Assembly (NCBI RefSeq): GCF_030523985.1
Contig: NZ_JAUNHK010000008.1
Coordinates: 31,681-47,761 of the forward strand
DNA: 16,081 bases
Source of the DNA: Deinococcus sp.
GTDB taxonomy: Bacteria > Deinococcota > Deinococci > Deinococcales > Deinococcaceae
Reading direction: 5' to 3'
Under the pieces are notes generated by a model. It was not told the DNA's origin. It did no database searches and saw only the letters and a program-made list of their open reading frames with translations. Shown here piece after piece: positions 1-7,034 of this stretch. The translations under genes were made by a program, and so were the position numbers. The stretch's first letter is position 1. Each line of letters opens with the position of its first letter.

Positions 1-18
1 CTCACGCAGCAAGTACGC

Positions 19-82
19 GGGGGTCAGGGGGAAAGTTGCTGGGGGAAGGGCTAAGGGTCTAAAGGAGGAGGGGTGTTGGGGG
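19..82 (+). other. G-rich purine tract, potential G-quadruplex
   Basis: Runs of three to five G occur at 19-23, 27-31, 41-45, 48-50, 55-57, 70-73 and 78-82, separated by mostly short linkers of 2 to 12 nt. At least four consecutive runs (27-31, 41-45, 48-50, 55-57) have loops of 9, 2 and 4 nt, which meets a relaxed intramolecular G-quadruplex pattern. I see no convincing coding region at 1-219; apart from this tract it holds a small hairpin and short repeats. The fold is predicted by eye only. Confidence 0.45.
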
Positions 83-135
83 AAAAGAAGTTGGTCTGGA
101 GGCCCCCTCACCCTTCCGTCGCTTCGCTCCTCCCT

Positions 136-158
136 CCCTCTCCCGCAAGGGGCGAGGG
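136..158. repeat. Small GC-rich hairpin
   Basis: The arms CCCTC-T-CCC (136-144) and GGG-C-GAGGG (150-158) pair with one mismatch around a five-base loop GCAAG. Read leftward it is preceded by a short T run, not followed by one, so it is not a canonical intrinsic terminator for the small minus-strand gene ending at 220. It could be a dispersed intergenic repeat unit or weak terminator; copies elsewhere in the genome cannot be checked here. Confidence 0.35.
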
Positions 159-171
159 AAAATGACGCATC

Positions 172-216
172 CATCAACCATCAGCGCAGCGGAACCATCA
201 ACTATCAACCATCAAC
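172..216. repeat. Degenerate CATCAAC heptamer repeats
   Basis: Five 7-bp units are visible: CATCAAC at 172-178, CATCAGC at 179-185, then CATCAAC, TATCAAC and CATCAAC at 196-216. The two blocks are separated by 10 bp. The array lies just beyond the stop codon of the small minus-strand gene. It looks like a short intergenic tandem repeat with no coding role; function unknown. Confidence 0.5.
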
Positions 217-219
217 AAC

Positions 220-513
220 TCAGAACCAGCCTTTTTTCCTGGGCGGCGTCTTGCCGAAGCGCTTTTGCGCCTGCCCCAGCACAAAGTCGAAAGCTTTGCC
301 CTTGGTGCTGCTCTTGTAGTATTTGCCCCGCCTGGCTTTTTGCTGGCCGCGTAGGTAGGCGGCGGCCTCAATGGCAATGGGCGCAAAGATGGCGAGTTGC
401 GACAGCACCCGCCCCAGGCCAGCCCCTTTGGCGGCGGTGCGGTGGCTGTTTATGGTTTTGACGCTGCGGCCACGGCTGACGCTGCGGGCCGGGGTCTGAC
501 GAATCGGTTTCAT
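220..513 (-). CDS. Small basic hypothetical protein
   Basis: A 97-residue protein I do not recognise. It is very basic: residues 1-30 are rich in Arg/Lys/Ser, a hydrophobic stretch (about residues 36-54, with LAIFAPIAIEAAAYL) could be a single membrane helix or amphipathic segment, and the C-terminal third is Lys/Arg-rich (KARRGKYYKS near 59-68, PPRKKGWF at the end). The ordered basic-hydrophobic-basic layout suggests a real gene, and there is room for a promoter in the 102-nt gap to the divergent amidohydrolase gene. No strong ribosome binding site precedes the ATG, and the start could be elsewhere. Nucleic-acid or membrane association is only a guess from charge. Confidence 0.55.
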   Translation of the reverse strand: MKPIRQTPARSVSRGRSVKTINSHRTAAKGAGLGRVLSQLAIFAPIAIEAAAYLRGQQKARRGKYYKSSTKGKAFDFVLGQAQKRFGKTPPRKKGWF

Positions 514-603
514 ACCGCCATTACGCCACCTGCGGCAGAAAAGTTGCTGAGGCGCCGCTCAAGGAAGGTAGGGAAAACCGCCGCCCTCTTTGCGTCGCCG
601 CGC

Positions 604-615
604 TACCCTGGCCGC
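604..615 (+). promoter_or_regulatory. Putative leaderless -10 box of amidohydrolase gene
   Basis: TACCCT at 604-609 fits the TANNNT -10 pattern and lies exactly six bases before the ATG at 616, so transcription would start at or next to the start codon. No Shine-Dalgarno sequence precedes this ATG, which agrees with a leaderless message. No clear -35 box is seen. Confidence 0.4.
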
Positions 616-1806
616 ATGACCATGACCCCCCCGACCACCGAGGCCCGCGTCTCGGCCCTGCGCCCTCAACTCGAAGCGTGGCGGCGGCACCTGCACATGC
701 ACCCCGAACTGAGTTTCGAGGAGCATGAAACGGCGGCCTACATCGAAGCCGAGTTGAAGAAGATGCCCGGCCTGAGCGTCACCCGCCCCACCGCGACCAG
801 CGTGCTGGCGGTGCTCAGGGGCGGCAAGCCCGGCAAAAGGGTGCTGCTGCGGGCCGACATAGACGCGCTGCCCATCCACGAGGAAAACACCTTCGAATTC
901 AAGTCCAAGCGCGACGGCGTCATGCACGCCTGCGGTCACGACGGCCACACCGCCATTTTGCTGGGCACGGCAAAGTTGCTGAGCGAAGACGCCGCGAACG
1001 TGGCGGGCGAAATCCGCATGATTTTCCAGCACGCTGAGGAAAACGGTCCCGGCGGTGCGGAGGAACTGGTCACGCAAACGCCGCTGATGGACGGCGTGGA
1101 CGTGGCGACGGGCCTACACCTCAGCAGCGGTCTGCCTGCGGGCAAGGTGGGCATCCGCGCCGGGGCGTTCATGGCCTCGCCGGACATGCTGACCCTCAAA
1201 ATCATCGGCAAGGGCGGGCACGGCGCGCAGCCCGAGCAGACCATCGACCCCATCGCCATCGGCGCACAAATCGTCAGCAACCTTCAGCACGTCGTCAGCC
1301 GCAACGTCTCGGCGCTGGAATCGCTGGTGGTCAGCATCACGCAGTTCCACGCCGGAACCACCCACAACGTCATCCCCGACACGGCAGAACTGGTCGGCAC
1401 GGTGCGCTGCTTTTCGCCTGAACTGCGCCAGCGTGCGCCCCAGCTCATCGAGCGCGTGGTAAAGGGGATTTGCGAGGCCCACGGTGCCCGGTACGAGATG
1501 AACTACGACTTCGGCTACCGGCCCGTCATCAATACCGACTGGGTGGCCCAGACCCTACGCGACATCGCCGTGGCCGAATTTGGCGAAGGCGACGTGGTCG
1601 AAGCGCCGCAGTGGATGGGCGGCGAGGACTTCAGCGCCTACCTCGAAAAAGCGCCAGGAGCCTACTTCAACGTCGGCAGCGCCAGCGACGAAGCCGACAG
1701 CCACTGGCCCCATCACCACCCCCGCTTTACGCTGGACGAACTGAGCCTGGAAACGGGCGTGCGGATGATGTACGCGGCGGCGCAGCGTTTGGCGGCAGAA
1801 GGCTGA
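616..1806 (+). CDS. M20-family metallo-amidohydrolase (hippurate / N-acyl amino acid type)
   Basis: 396 residues, the usual length for M20D amidohydrolases, which cleave N-acyl or conjugated amino acids with a di-metal centre in the cytoplasm. Visible motifs: HxHPELSFEE at about 26-36; DIDALPIHE at 81-89; MHACGHDGHT at 103-112, giving ligands Cys106 and His108; FQHAEE at 137-142 with the catalytic/metal Glu pair; His168; the dimerisation-domain signature GGHGAQP at 200-206; MGGEDFSAYL at 334-343; and a C-terminal His cluster at 366-368 followed by PRF, which supplies the last metal ligand. The start at 616 was chosen because the family begins close to this residue and a -10-like box lies just upstream; an open frame extends further upstream but is not family-like. 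Six bases separate its stop from folC, suggesting co-transcription. The exact substrate cannot be told. Confidence 0.88.
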   Translation: MTMTPPTTEARVSALRPQLEAWRRHLHMHPELSFEEHETAAYIEAELKKMPGLSVTRPTATSVLAVLRGGKPGKRVLLRADIDALPIHEENTFEFKSKRDGVMHACGHDGHTAILLGTAKLLSEDAANVAGEIRMIFQHAEENGPGGAEELVTQTPLMDGVDVATGLHLSSGLPAGKVGIRAGAFMASPDMLTLKIIGKGGHGAQPEQTIDPIAIGAQIVSNLQHVVSRNVSALESLVVSITQFHAGTTHNVIPDTAELVGTVRCFSPELRQRAPQLIERVVKGICEAHGARYEMNYDFGYRPVINTDWVAQTLRDIAVAEFGEGDVVEAPQWMGGEDFSAYLEKAPGAYFNVGSASDEADSHWPHHHPRFTLDELSLETGVRMMYAAAQRLAAEG

Positions 1807-1812
1807 TGGCCG

Positions 1813-2997
1813 ATGGCTGAAGGCCAGACCCCTGTGCCTGTCCCTGACTACGACTGGCTCTACGCCCAGACCCGCGCAGGCCGCGAGCGGGGGCCACAGC
1901 CAGCGCGGGCGCTGCTGGACCGACTGGGCGCACCCGACCGCCAGTTCGCCAGCATTCGCGTGGTCGGCACCAACGGCAAAGGCAGCACCTGCGCCATGCT
2001 GGAGGCGGGCCTGCTGGCCTGTGGCGTGCGCGTGGGCCGCTTCACCAGCCCGCACCTGCACGCCTACGAGGAACGCATTCGGATGGACGGCAAAAACCTT
2101 GACCCCGCCCGCACCGCCGATTTTGTGAACTGGGCCAAAGCCAACGCCCCCGCCGAAGCCTTTTTCGACCTCACCTTGGCGCTGGCCTGCCGCGAATTTG
2201 CCGCGTCGGGCGTGGACTGGGCCGTGATGGAAGCGGGCGTCGGTGGCGTGAGTGACGCGACCCAGGCGCTTTCAGACGTGCGGGCGGTGGCCCTGACCAA
2301 TGCCGACCTCGACCACACGGCGGCCCTCGGCCCGACCATCGCCGACATTGCCCGCGACAAGGCGGGCGCGGCCCGTGCGGGTGTGCCTCTGCTCACCACC
2401 GCCACAGGCGAGGCGCTGGACGTGGTGCGCGAAGTCACCGCCGAAAAGAACGCGCCGCTCTACACGCCCGCCACCCATCCCGAACTGTTCGCCCTGCCCC
2501 ACGACCCCGCGCTGGCTGGCCCCCATCAGCGGCAAAACGCGGCGCTGGCGCTGGCGACGTTGCGGGTACTGGGCTTTGAGGCGGGCGCGGAAGCGGCGCT
2601 GGAGGCCACCCACGCGGGTCGCCTGGAACGCTTCACGGTGGGCGAAAAAACCGTGTGGATAGACGGCGCACACAATCCCCACGCGGCGCGGGCGCTGGCC
2701 CAGGCCATTCCGCAGGCGGACGTGCTGCTGTTCGGCGGCCTGGCCCGCAAAGACACTGCCGCCACGCTCGCCCCCTTGCTGGAAGTTGCGCCCGTGCGGG
2801 TCTTTACCGCGCCTTCCGAACTGGCGGCCCCACCCGCCGAACTCGCCGTGCAGTATGGCGGGCAAGCGGTGGATGACCCTGCCGAAGCGCTGGCGCAAGC
2901 GTTGGCCCTCACGCCAGGGGGCGGCACGCTGCTGCTTGCGGGAAGTCTGTATCTGGCGGGACTGCTGCGCGAAAGAGTCACCGAAATGAAGGCATAA
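1813..2997 (+). CDS. folC: Folylpolyglutamate synthase / dihydrofolate synthase
   Basis: 394 residues of the Mur-ligase/FolC family, which adds glutamate to folates (and in many bacteria to dihydropteroate) with ATP in the cytoplasm. The P-loop GTNGKGST spans about 52-59, FTSPHL 77-82 (folate/omega loop), VMEAGVGG 138-145, TNADLDH 162-168, the DKAG segment with the probable modified Lys at 183, HQRQNAALAL 238-247, and DGAHNPHAA 284-292, the C-terminal-domain signature. It starts 7 bases after the stop of the amidohydrolase gene, so translation is probably coupled. The gene ends at a strong hairpin terminator. It is somewhat short compared with the roughly 420 residues of the E. coli enzyme, mainly at the C terminus. 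Whether it has both activities cannot be decided from sequence. Confidence 0.93.
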   Translation: MAEGQTPVPVPDYDWLYAQTRAGRERGPQPARALLDRLGAPDRQFASIRVVGTNGKGSTCAMLEAGLLACGVRVGRFTSPHLHAYEERIRMDGKNLDPARTADFVNWAKANAPAEAFFDLTLALACREFAASGVDWAVMEAGVGGVSDATQALSDVRAVALTNADLDHTAALGPTIADIARDKAGAARAGVPLLTTATGEALDVVREVTAEKNAPLYTPATHPELFALPHDPALAGPHQRQNAALALATLRVLGFEAGAEAALEATHAGRLERFTVGEKTVWIDGAHNPHAARALAQAIPQADVLLFGGLARKDTAATLAPLLEVAPVRVFTAPSELAAPPAELAVQYGGQAVDDPAEALAQALALTPGGGTLLLAGSLYLAGLLRERVTEMKA

Positions 2998-3035
2998 AAA
3001 AAAGCCGCCGGACTCCTGAGAATCCGGCGCTTTTT

Positions 3036-3036
<1 letters not shown>
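2998..3036. terminator. Bidirectional terminator shared by folC and tRNA-Leu
   Basis: An A run (2996-3003) and a T run (3031-3036) flank a stem in which CCGGA (3008-3012) pairs with TCCGG (3023-3027); two more pairs and a one-base bulge bring the stem out to G3004-C3030. It can end the rightward folC message (T run 3031-3036) and the leftward tRNA transcript (A run read as U run). The outermost T (3036) is also the final A of the tRNA CCA end. Confidence 0.82.
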
Positions 3037-3119
<83 letters not shown>

Positions 3120-3131
3120 TGGGTGAGAGGC

Positions 3132-3167
3132 AGGGAAAATAGTAGGGGCGCGGGCAGAAATTGTCAA
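3132..3167 (-). promoter_or_regulatory. Strong promoter of tRNA-Leu
   Basis: On the minus strand a perfect -35 TTGACA (3167-3162) and -10 TACTAT (3144-3139) are separated by exactly 17 bp. Transcription would start near 3132, about 14 nt before the mature 5' end of the tRNA, a normal spacing for a stable RNA gene. Confidence 0.85.
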
Positions 3168-3175
3168 GCCATGAC

Positions 3176-3205
3176 TTGCCTTCGCACGAGTTTGGGCAGT
3201 ATGCT
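3176..3205 (+). promoter_or_regulatory. Promoter of rpsO
   Basis: TTGCCT (3176-3181) and TATGCT (3200-3205) are separated by 18 bp, a plausible sigma-70-type promoter. It would give a leader of roughly 70 nt before rpsO. It is divergent from the tRNA-Leu promoter, with the two -35 boxes only about 8 bp apart. Confidence 0.6.
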
Positions 3206-3282
3206 GACGTTTGCCGCTGCCATGCGGTCAGGGGTCTTCCCTGGCTGAAGCAGTCGGGACTTTCATAACAGGAGAACTACCC

Positions 3283-3558
3283 ATGATCGACAAGCAAAAC
3301 ATCATCAGCCAGCACGCCGCCGGTGAGAAGGACAACGGCAGCACCACCGTTCAGATTGCCCTGCTGACCGCCCGCATCAACAACCTGGCCGACCACCTCC
3401 GCACCAACAAGAAGGACAAGTCCGGTCAGCGCGGTCTGCAACTGCTCAACGGTCAGCGCCGCCGCCTGCTCAAGTACCTCGAGCGCACCGACTACGACGC
3501 TTACATCGCCCTCACCGACAAGCTCGGCATTCGCCGCGGTCAGCGCATCGTTCGCTAA
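3283..3558 (+). CDS. rpsO: 30S ribosomal protein S15
   Basis: 91 residues, about the family size (E. coli 89). S15 binds the central domain of 16S rRNA early in 30S assembly and also makes a bridge to the 50S subunit. The signature run QIALLTARINNLADHL (about 23-38), the following LRTNKKDKSGQRGLQLLNGQRRRLLKYL segment and the C-terminal DYDAYIALTDKLGIRR are typical. The start is fixed by AGGAGA at 3270-3275, seven bases before ATG. It is monocistronic here, with its own promoter and a strong terminator; the pnp gene that often follows it is absent. In several bacteria S15 represses its own message, but I could not identify such a structure in the leader. Confidence 0.97.
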   Translation: MIDKQNIISQHAAGEKDNGSTTVQIALLTARINNLADHLRTNKKDKSGQRGLQLLNGQRRRLLKYLERTDYDAYIALTDKLGIRRGQRIVR

Positions 3559-3577
3559 TCGAGATTCGACCTTCAGG

Positions 3578-3604
3578 CCCCCGCCCACGTGGTGGGGGTT
3601 TTTT
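3578..3604 (+). terminator. Intrinsic terminator of rpsO
   Basis: CCCCCGCC (3578-3585) pairs with GGTGGGGG (3591-3598) as an 8-bp stem with one G-U pair and a five-base loop, followed by six T (3599-3604). It starts 19 nt after the rpsO stop codon. Confidence 0.92.
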
Positions 3605-3666
3605 CGTTGTCTACGCTGCACCCAGACGGCTGACCCGCAAGCATGGACACCCCGACCCCCTCCAGC

Positions 3667-3695
3667 TTGTAGACGCCCAGTTAGGCTTCTAGACT
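3667..3695 (+). promoter_or_regulatory. Putative promoter of the subtilase gene
   Basis: TTGTAG (3667-3672) and TAGACT (3690-3695) with 17 bp spacing lie in the intergenic region between the rpsO terminator and the protease gene. Transcription would start near 3702 and give a leader of about 75 nt. Confidence 0.5.
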
Positions 3696-3777
3696 TTGTC
3701 CTCATCGACATTCAAGTGCTGCCCGGTTGCGGTGGCATCTCTCCTCCCCATCTTTCACCCGTACAGGAGAATTCTTC

Positions 3778-5373
3778 ATGCTCAAGCGTACCGTCGGCCT
3801 GACTTCTCTCGCTCTGCTACTCGCTGGCTGTGGTTCGGTGGCCCCTTCTTCCAAGGGGACGATTGCCATCATGCCCGGCACCGCCCAGGTGCAGAGCACC
3901 AAACTCCACACCCAGGCTCCGCTGCTGGGGACCGAAAACCCCCAAGCCATCGCCGGGCAATACATCGTGATGCTGCGTGACGGAGCCGTGCCGGGACTGA
4001 GGGCGCAGAACCTCAGCGGCAGCCTGAGCGCCCAGAGCCTCGCAGCTCAGCAACTCATCGCCCAGAATTTCGGGTTGGATGCTCAGGGTCTTCAGGTCTT
4101 GCAGGTCTACGGCGGCACCGTTCAGGGCTTTGCGGCCCGACTCAGCGCCCAGAATCTGACGACGCTGCGCGACGACAAGCGCGTGAAATACATTGAGCAA
4201 GACGCCCTCTCTGCCGCCTCCGCCACCCAGACGGGCGTCACCTGGGGCCTGGACCGCATCGACCAGCGCGACCTGCCACTGGGCGGCGGCTACACCTACA
4301 GCGGCACCGCCAGCAACGTCACTGCCTACATCATCGACACGGGCATCTATACCGGACACAGCAACTTCGGCGGGCGGGCCGTGTGGGGCGGCAACTGGAC
4401 CGGCGACGGCTACAACTACGACTGTGCCGGACACGGCACCCATGTGGCGGGTACGGTGGGCAGCGCCACGTACGGGGTCGCCAAAGGCGTGCGTCTGGTG
4501 GCGGTCAAGGTGTTGGGCTGCAACAACTATGGAGCCAACTCCAGCATCATCGGCGGCATCAACTGGGCGGCGGCCAACCGCTCGGGGCCAGCCGTCGCCA
4601 ACATCAGCATCACCGGGGACTACAGTCAGGCCGTCAACGACAGCGTGGACGCCGCCGTCAACAGTGGCCTCATCATCGCGATTGCGGCGGGCAATTTCGG
4701 TCAGGACGCCTGCAACTACAGCCCCGCCAGCGCCCCCAACGGCATCAACGTCGGCAACGTCAACAGCAGCGATGTCCGCAACAGCAGCAGCAACTACGGC
4801 AGCTGTGTGGACCTGTTCGCGCCCGGCACCAATATCACCAGCACTTCCTACAACGGAGGCACGGCGGTCATGAGCGGCACCAGCATGGCCTCACCGCATG
4901 TCGCCGGAACCATTGCCCTTTACCTGTCGGCCAATCCGTCCGCCAACCTGAGCCAGGTGCGTTCGGCGCTGCTGAGCAACAGCACCCCCAACCGTCTGAG
5001 CAACATCGGCGCAGGCAGCCCCAACCGAATGCTCTACAGCCTGTTCACCAGCAGCACGACCACACCCACGCCGACGACTCCGACCAACACCTACAGCGCC
5101 TACCTGTATCAGGGGTACTCTGCCGCCAACCCCTCCGCCCAGGGCTTCGCATACGCGGGCGGCACCCTCAAGGCCAATCTGACCGCCCCCAGCGGCACCG
5201 ACTTTGACCTCTACTTGCAGCGGTACAACGGCTCGGGCTGGACAACCGTCAGCGCCAGCGAAGGCAGCGCCAGCACCGAGAGCATCAGCTACGGCGCGAG
5301 CAGCGGCACCTACCGCTGGCTGGTGTACGCCTACAGCGGCAGCGCCACCTACACCCTCACCGAAAGCCGCTGA
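3778..5373 (+). CDS. Subtilisin-like (S8, proteinase K/aqualysin type) secreted protease, putative lipoprotein
   Basis: 531 residues. Residues 1-18 form a signal peptide ending in the lipobox LLAGC (Cys18), so the precursor is probably lipid-anchored after export. An inhibitor_I9-like propeptide follows (GQYIVMLRDG about 60-69 through KYIEQD 137-142). The peptidase S8 domain shows the full triad: Asp187 in IIDTG, His219 in GHGTHVAGT, Ser369 in SGTSMASPHVAG, with oxyanion Asn306 in AAGN. Cys216, 248, 312 and 343 could form disulfides as in aqualysin-type enzymes. A Thr/Pro-rich linker (about 425-438, TTTPTPTTPTNT) leads to a roughly 90-residue C-terminal beta-sandwich (FDLYLQRYNGSGW, TYRWLVYAYSGSATYTL) resembling bacterial pre-peptidase C-terminal domains. 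AGGAGA at 3765-3770, seven bases before ATG, fixes the start. It stands alone and converges on the next gene. Role is probably extracellular protein degradation for nutrition. Confidence 0.92.
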   Translation: MLKRTVGLTSLALLLAGCGSVAPSSKGTIAIMPGTAQVQSTKLHTQAPLLGTENPQAIAGQYIVMLRDGAVPGLRAQNLSGSLSAQSLAAQQLIAQNFGLDAQGLQVLQVYGGTVQGFAARLSAQNLTTLRDDKRVKYIEQDALSAASATQTGVTWGLDRIDQRDLPLGGGYTYSGTASNVTAYIIDTGIYTGHSNFGGRAVWGGNWTGDGYNYDCAGHGTHVAGTVGSATYGVAKGVRLVAVKVLGCNNYGANSSIIGGINWAAANRSGPAVANISITGDYSQAVNDSVDAAVNSGLIIAIAAGNFGQDACNYSPASAPNGINVGNVNSSDVRNSSSNYGSCVDLFAPGTNITSTSYNGGTAVMSGTSMASPHVAGTIALYLSANPSANLSQVRSALLSNSTPNRLSNIGAGSPNRMLYSLFTSSTTTPTPTTPTNTYSAYLYQGYSAANPSAQGFAYAGGTLKANLTAPSGTDFDLYLQRYNGSGWTTVSASEGSASTESISYGASSGTYRWLVYAYSGSATYTLTESR

Positions 5374-5378
5374 GCACA

Positions 5379-5406
5379 GGGGGCCTTCAGCGTTCGTCCG
5401 GCCCCC
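5379..5406. terminator. Hairpin between convergent genes
   Basis: GGGGGCC (5379-5385) and GGCCCCC (5400-5406) pair perfectly over 7 bp with a 14-base loop. It begins 5 nt after the subtilase stop and overlaps the 3' end of the convergent gene. There is no T run on either side, so termination is only a possibility. Confidence 0.35.
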
Positions 5407-5833
5407 GTTCCTGCCGCCCCGCCACCGTGCGCCAGTCACCGCCCGCCACTTCGGTCACTCCGGCCTGTTCCAGCCGCTCCGGGCGGGCATAGATGTAAAC
5501 CCAGCTTTCGGCCTCGTCGCCGCTTTCCAGCCGCACCCTGACCTGCTCGCGGCGGTAGAGCGGCGGCGTTTCGTCGAGACCTTCCAGATGGTCGAGAAAC
5601 GGCAGCGCCTGCGCCCAAGCTTCCGGAGAATAGGTCAGCACGAAGCCGCTCACCTCGCCCTCGCCCCTCACCACACCGGGATAGCCTTCGGGCGTCAGGT
5701 GAAACAGCCGAAACCCGGGCAACCGCGCTGCCTGTGCAGTGAAGCCTTTTCCGGCAACGTGGGCATTGCGCTCACCGGGCATCAGCGTGCCGTAGACGAA
5801 AACGGAGCGCAGTTCGGGGACAGGGGCAGCCAT
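5387..5833 (-). CDS. Gamma-glutamylcyclotransferase-like (GGCT/AIG2) protein
   Basis: 148 residues. The N-terminal VFVYGTLMPGE (11-21) is the YGTL glycine-rich substrate loop of the GGCT-like fold, and FLDHLEGLDE (79-88) carries the putative catalytic Glu (Glu84). The following YRREQVRVRL and WVYIYA strands are also family-typical. Members open gamma-glutamyl peptides or amines to release 5-oxoproline, but many bacterial ones are uncharacterised, so the substrate is unknown. The start at 5833 (MAAPVPELRS) was chosen because it sits seven bases after a TAGATT box (5846-5841 on the minus strand) and the fold begins immediately afterwards; an upstream in-frame ATG would add 17 non-conserved residues. 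It is divergent from the serine protease gene across 69 bp and convergent with the subtilase gene. Confidence 0.82.
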   Translation of the reverse strand: MAAPVPELRSVFVYGTLMPGERNAHVAGKGFTAQAARLPGFRLFHLTPEGYPGVVRGEGEVSGFVLTYSPEAWAQALPFLDHLEGLDETPPLYRREQVRVRLESGDEAESWVYIYARPERLEQAGVTEVAGGDWRTVAGRQERGPDER

Positions 5834-5867
5834 ATCCCAGAATCTAACCGACTTCACCCCCAGCCCA

Positions 5868-5902
5868 CAGACAGGCCGGGGCACAACCCTCAGAATTGGG
5901 GC
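5868..5902 (+). promoter_or_regulatory. Weak leaderless-type promoter of the PDZ serine protease gene
   Basis: CAGACA (5868-5873) and CAGAAT (5891-5896) are spaced by 17 bp, and the -10-like box lies six bases before the ATG at 5903. No Shine-Dalgarno sequence of useful spacing is present. Both boxes match the consensus only partly. Confidence 0.35.
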
Positions 5903-7018
5903 ATGTCACGGCCCACCTTCCTTCTCACGCTGTGTGCGGCCCTGACGACGGCGGCGCTCAGTGCGGCCCCCCAACCCCTCAGCCCCGGCGAAATCAGCGC
6001 CCTGCAACCGCTGGCCCAGCAACTGCGCCCCGCCGTGCTGCGCGTCGAGGAATGTGCGCCCAAAGCCTGCCGCCCCACCGACGCCGTAGGGACCGCCTTC
6101 TTTATCGGGTCGGACAGGCTGGCGCTGACCGCCTATCACGTCGTTTTCGGGGCGCGGCAACTCAGCGTGCGAACCAGCGGCGGGCAGGTCTATCCGGTCA
6201 CGGTGGTCGGCTACGACGACGTGCAAGACCTCGCCCTCCTGAAAGTGGGCGGAAGCGGGACAACGCCCAAGCTGCCGCTGGCCCGTGGGTTGCCGCAAGC
6301 TGGCGAGGCCGTGTTCGCGGTGGGCAACGGCGGCACGGCCTTCCTGCGCCCGCAACTGGGCCGGGTCACCGCCCTCGGCGCACACTCGGCAGAAGCGGAC
6401 CTGAACGCGGGGACGCTCGAAACCAACCTGACCGTTTTTCCCGGCGACAGTGGCGGGCCGCTGCTCAATGGCAAGGGTCAGGTCGTCGGCGTCATCAACC
6501 ATGTGGCGTGGTCGGGCGGCGACAAGGCCGAGAACGGCGAATACCGCGCCTACGCCATTCCGCTGCTGGAAGGCGACACGCGGCTGACCGACCTGCGCCG
6601 GGGGGTCAAGCGGGACGCACCCGTGGCGGGCCTGGGACTGACGGGCGACCTCGCGCTGCTCAAGAACCTGCCTGCCAGCAACTTTTCGCAGGCCAGCCGT
6701 GACCTGGGGCTGAATTTCGGTAACACGCCGGGCGCTTTTTTCAACCTCGTCACCCCTGGCGGGCCAGCGGCGCAGGCGGGCCTGCAACCCCTGCGCTACG
6801 ACGCCTCAGGTCAGCGGCTTCAGGGCGACCTGATTACAGCGGTCGGCGGACGAAAGGTCGGCAACTTCGACGAATTCCAGCGGGCCTTGCGGCTGTCGCG
6901 CCCTGGCGAAACGGTCAAACTTACGGTGCTGCGCGGCAATCAGACGCTGACTGTCCCAGTCAAACTGGCGGGCCGCGCTCAGCTCATCCAGACCAGTGGA
7001 ATAAATATTAAGCCCTGA
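5903..7018 (+). CDS. Secreted trypsin-like serine protease with PDZ domain (DegP/HtrA-like)
   Basis: 371 residues. Residues 1-22 look like an export signal (FLLTLCAALTTAALSAA), so it should act in the envelope or outside. The trypsin-2-type domain has a complete triad: His79 in LTAYHVV, Asp109 in VQDLALLKV, Ser183 in FPGDSGGPLL. A region of about residues 270-355 forms one PDZ-like domain: FNLVTPGGPAAQAGL, GDLITAVGGRKV, ETVKLTVLRGNQTLTVPV. Cys51 and Cys56 could form a small disulfide loop. HtrA-type enzymes degrade or refold damaged exported proteins. It lies 50 bp upstream of ddrD on the same strand with no terminator between them, so read-through is possible. The start at 5903 is chosen from the signal peptide; the frame is open far upstream but that part antisenses the previous gene. 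Confidence 0.88.
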   Translation: MSRPTFLLTLCAALTTAALSAAPQPLSPGEISALQPLAQQLRPAVLRVEECAPKACRPTDAVGTAFFIGSDRLALTAYHVVFGARQLSVRTSGGQVYPVTVVGYDDVQDLALLKVGGSGTTPKLPLARGLPQAGEAVFAVGNGGTAFLRPQLGRVTALGAHSAEADLNAGTLETNLTVFPGDSGGPLLNGKGQVVGVINHVAWSGGDKAENGEYRAYAIPLLEGDTRLTDLRRGVKRDAPVAGLGLTGDLALLKNLPASNFSQASRDLGLNFGNTPGAFFNLVTPGGPAAQAGLQPLRYDASGQRLQGDLITAVGGRKVGNFDEFQRALRLSRPGETVKLTVLRGNQTLTVPVKLAGRAQLIQTSGINIKP

Positions 7019-7034
7019 TTTGTTTCAAAACATA

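Noticed and set aside
397..615. Longer N terminus of the amidohydrolase (extra 73 residues)
   Set aside because: The added part is antisense to the small minus-strand gene, has no family similarity, and the M20 domain begins right after the ATG at 616.
5204..5902. Long N-terminal extension of the PDZ serine protease
   Set aside because: It overlaps the 3' end of the subtilase gene and is antisense to the GGCT-like gene; a clear signal peptide begins at 5903.
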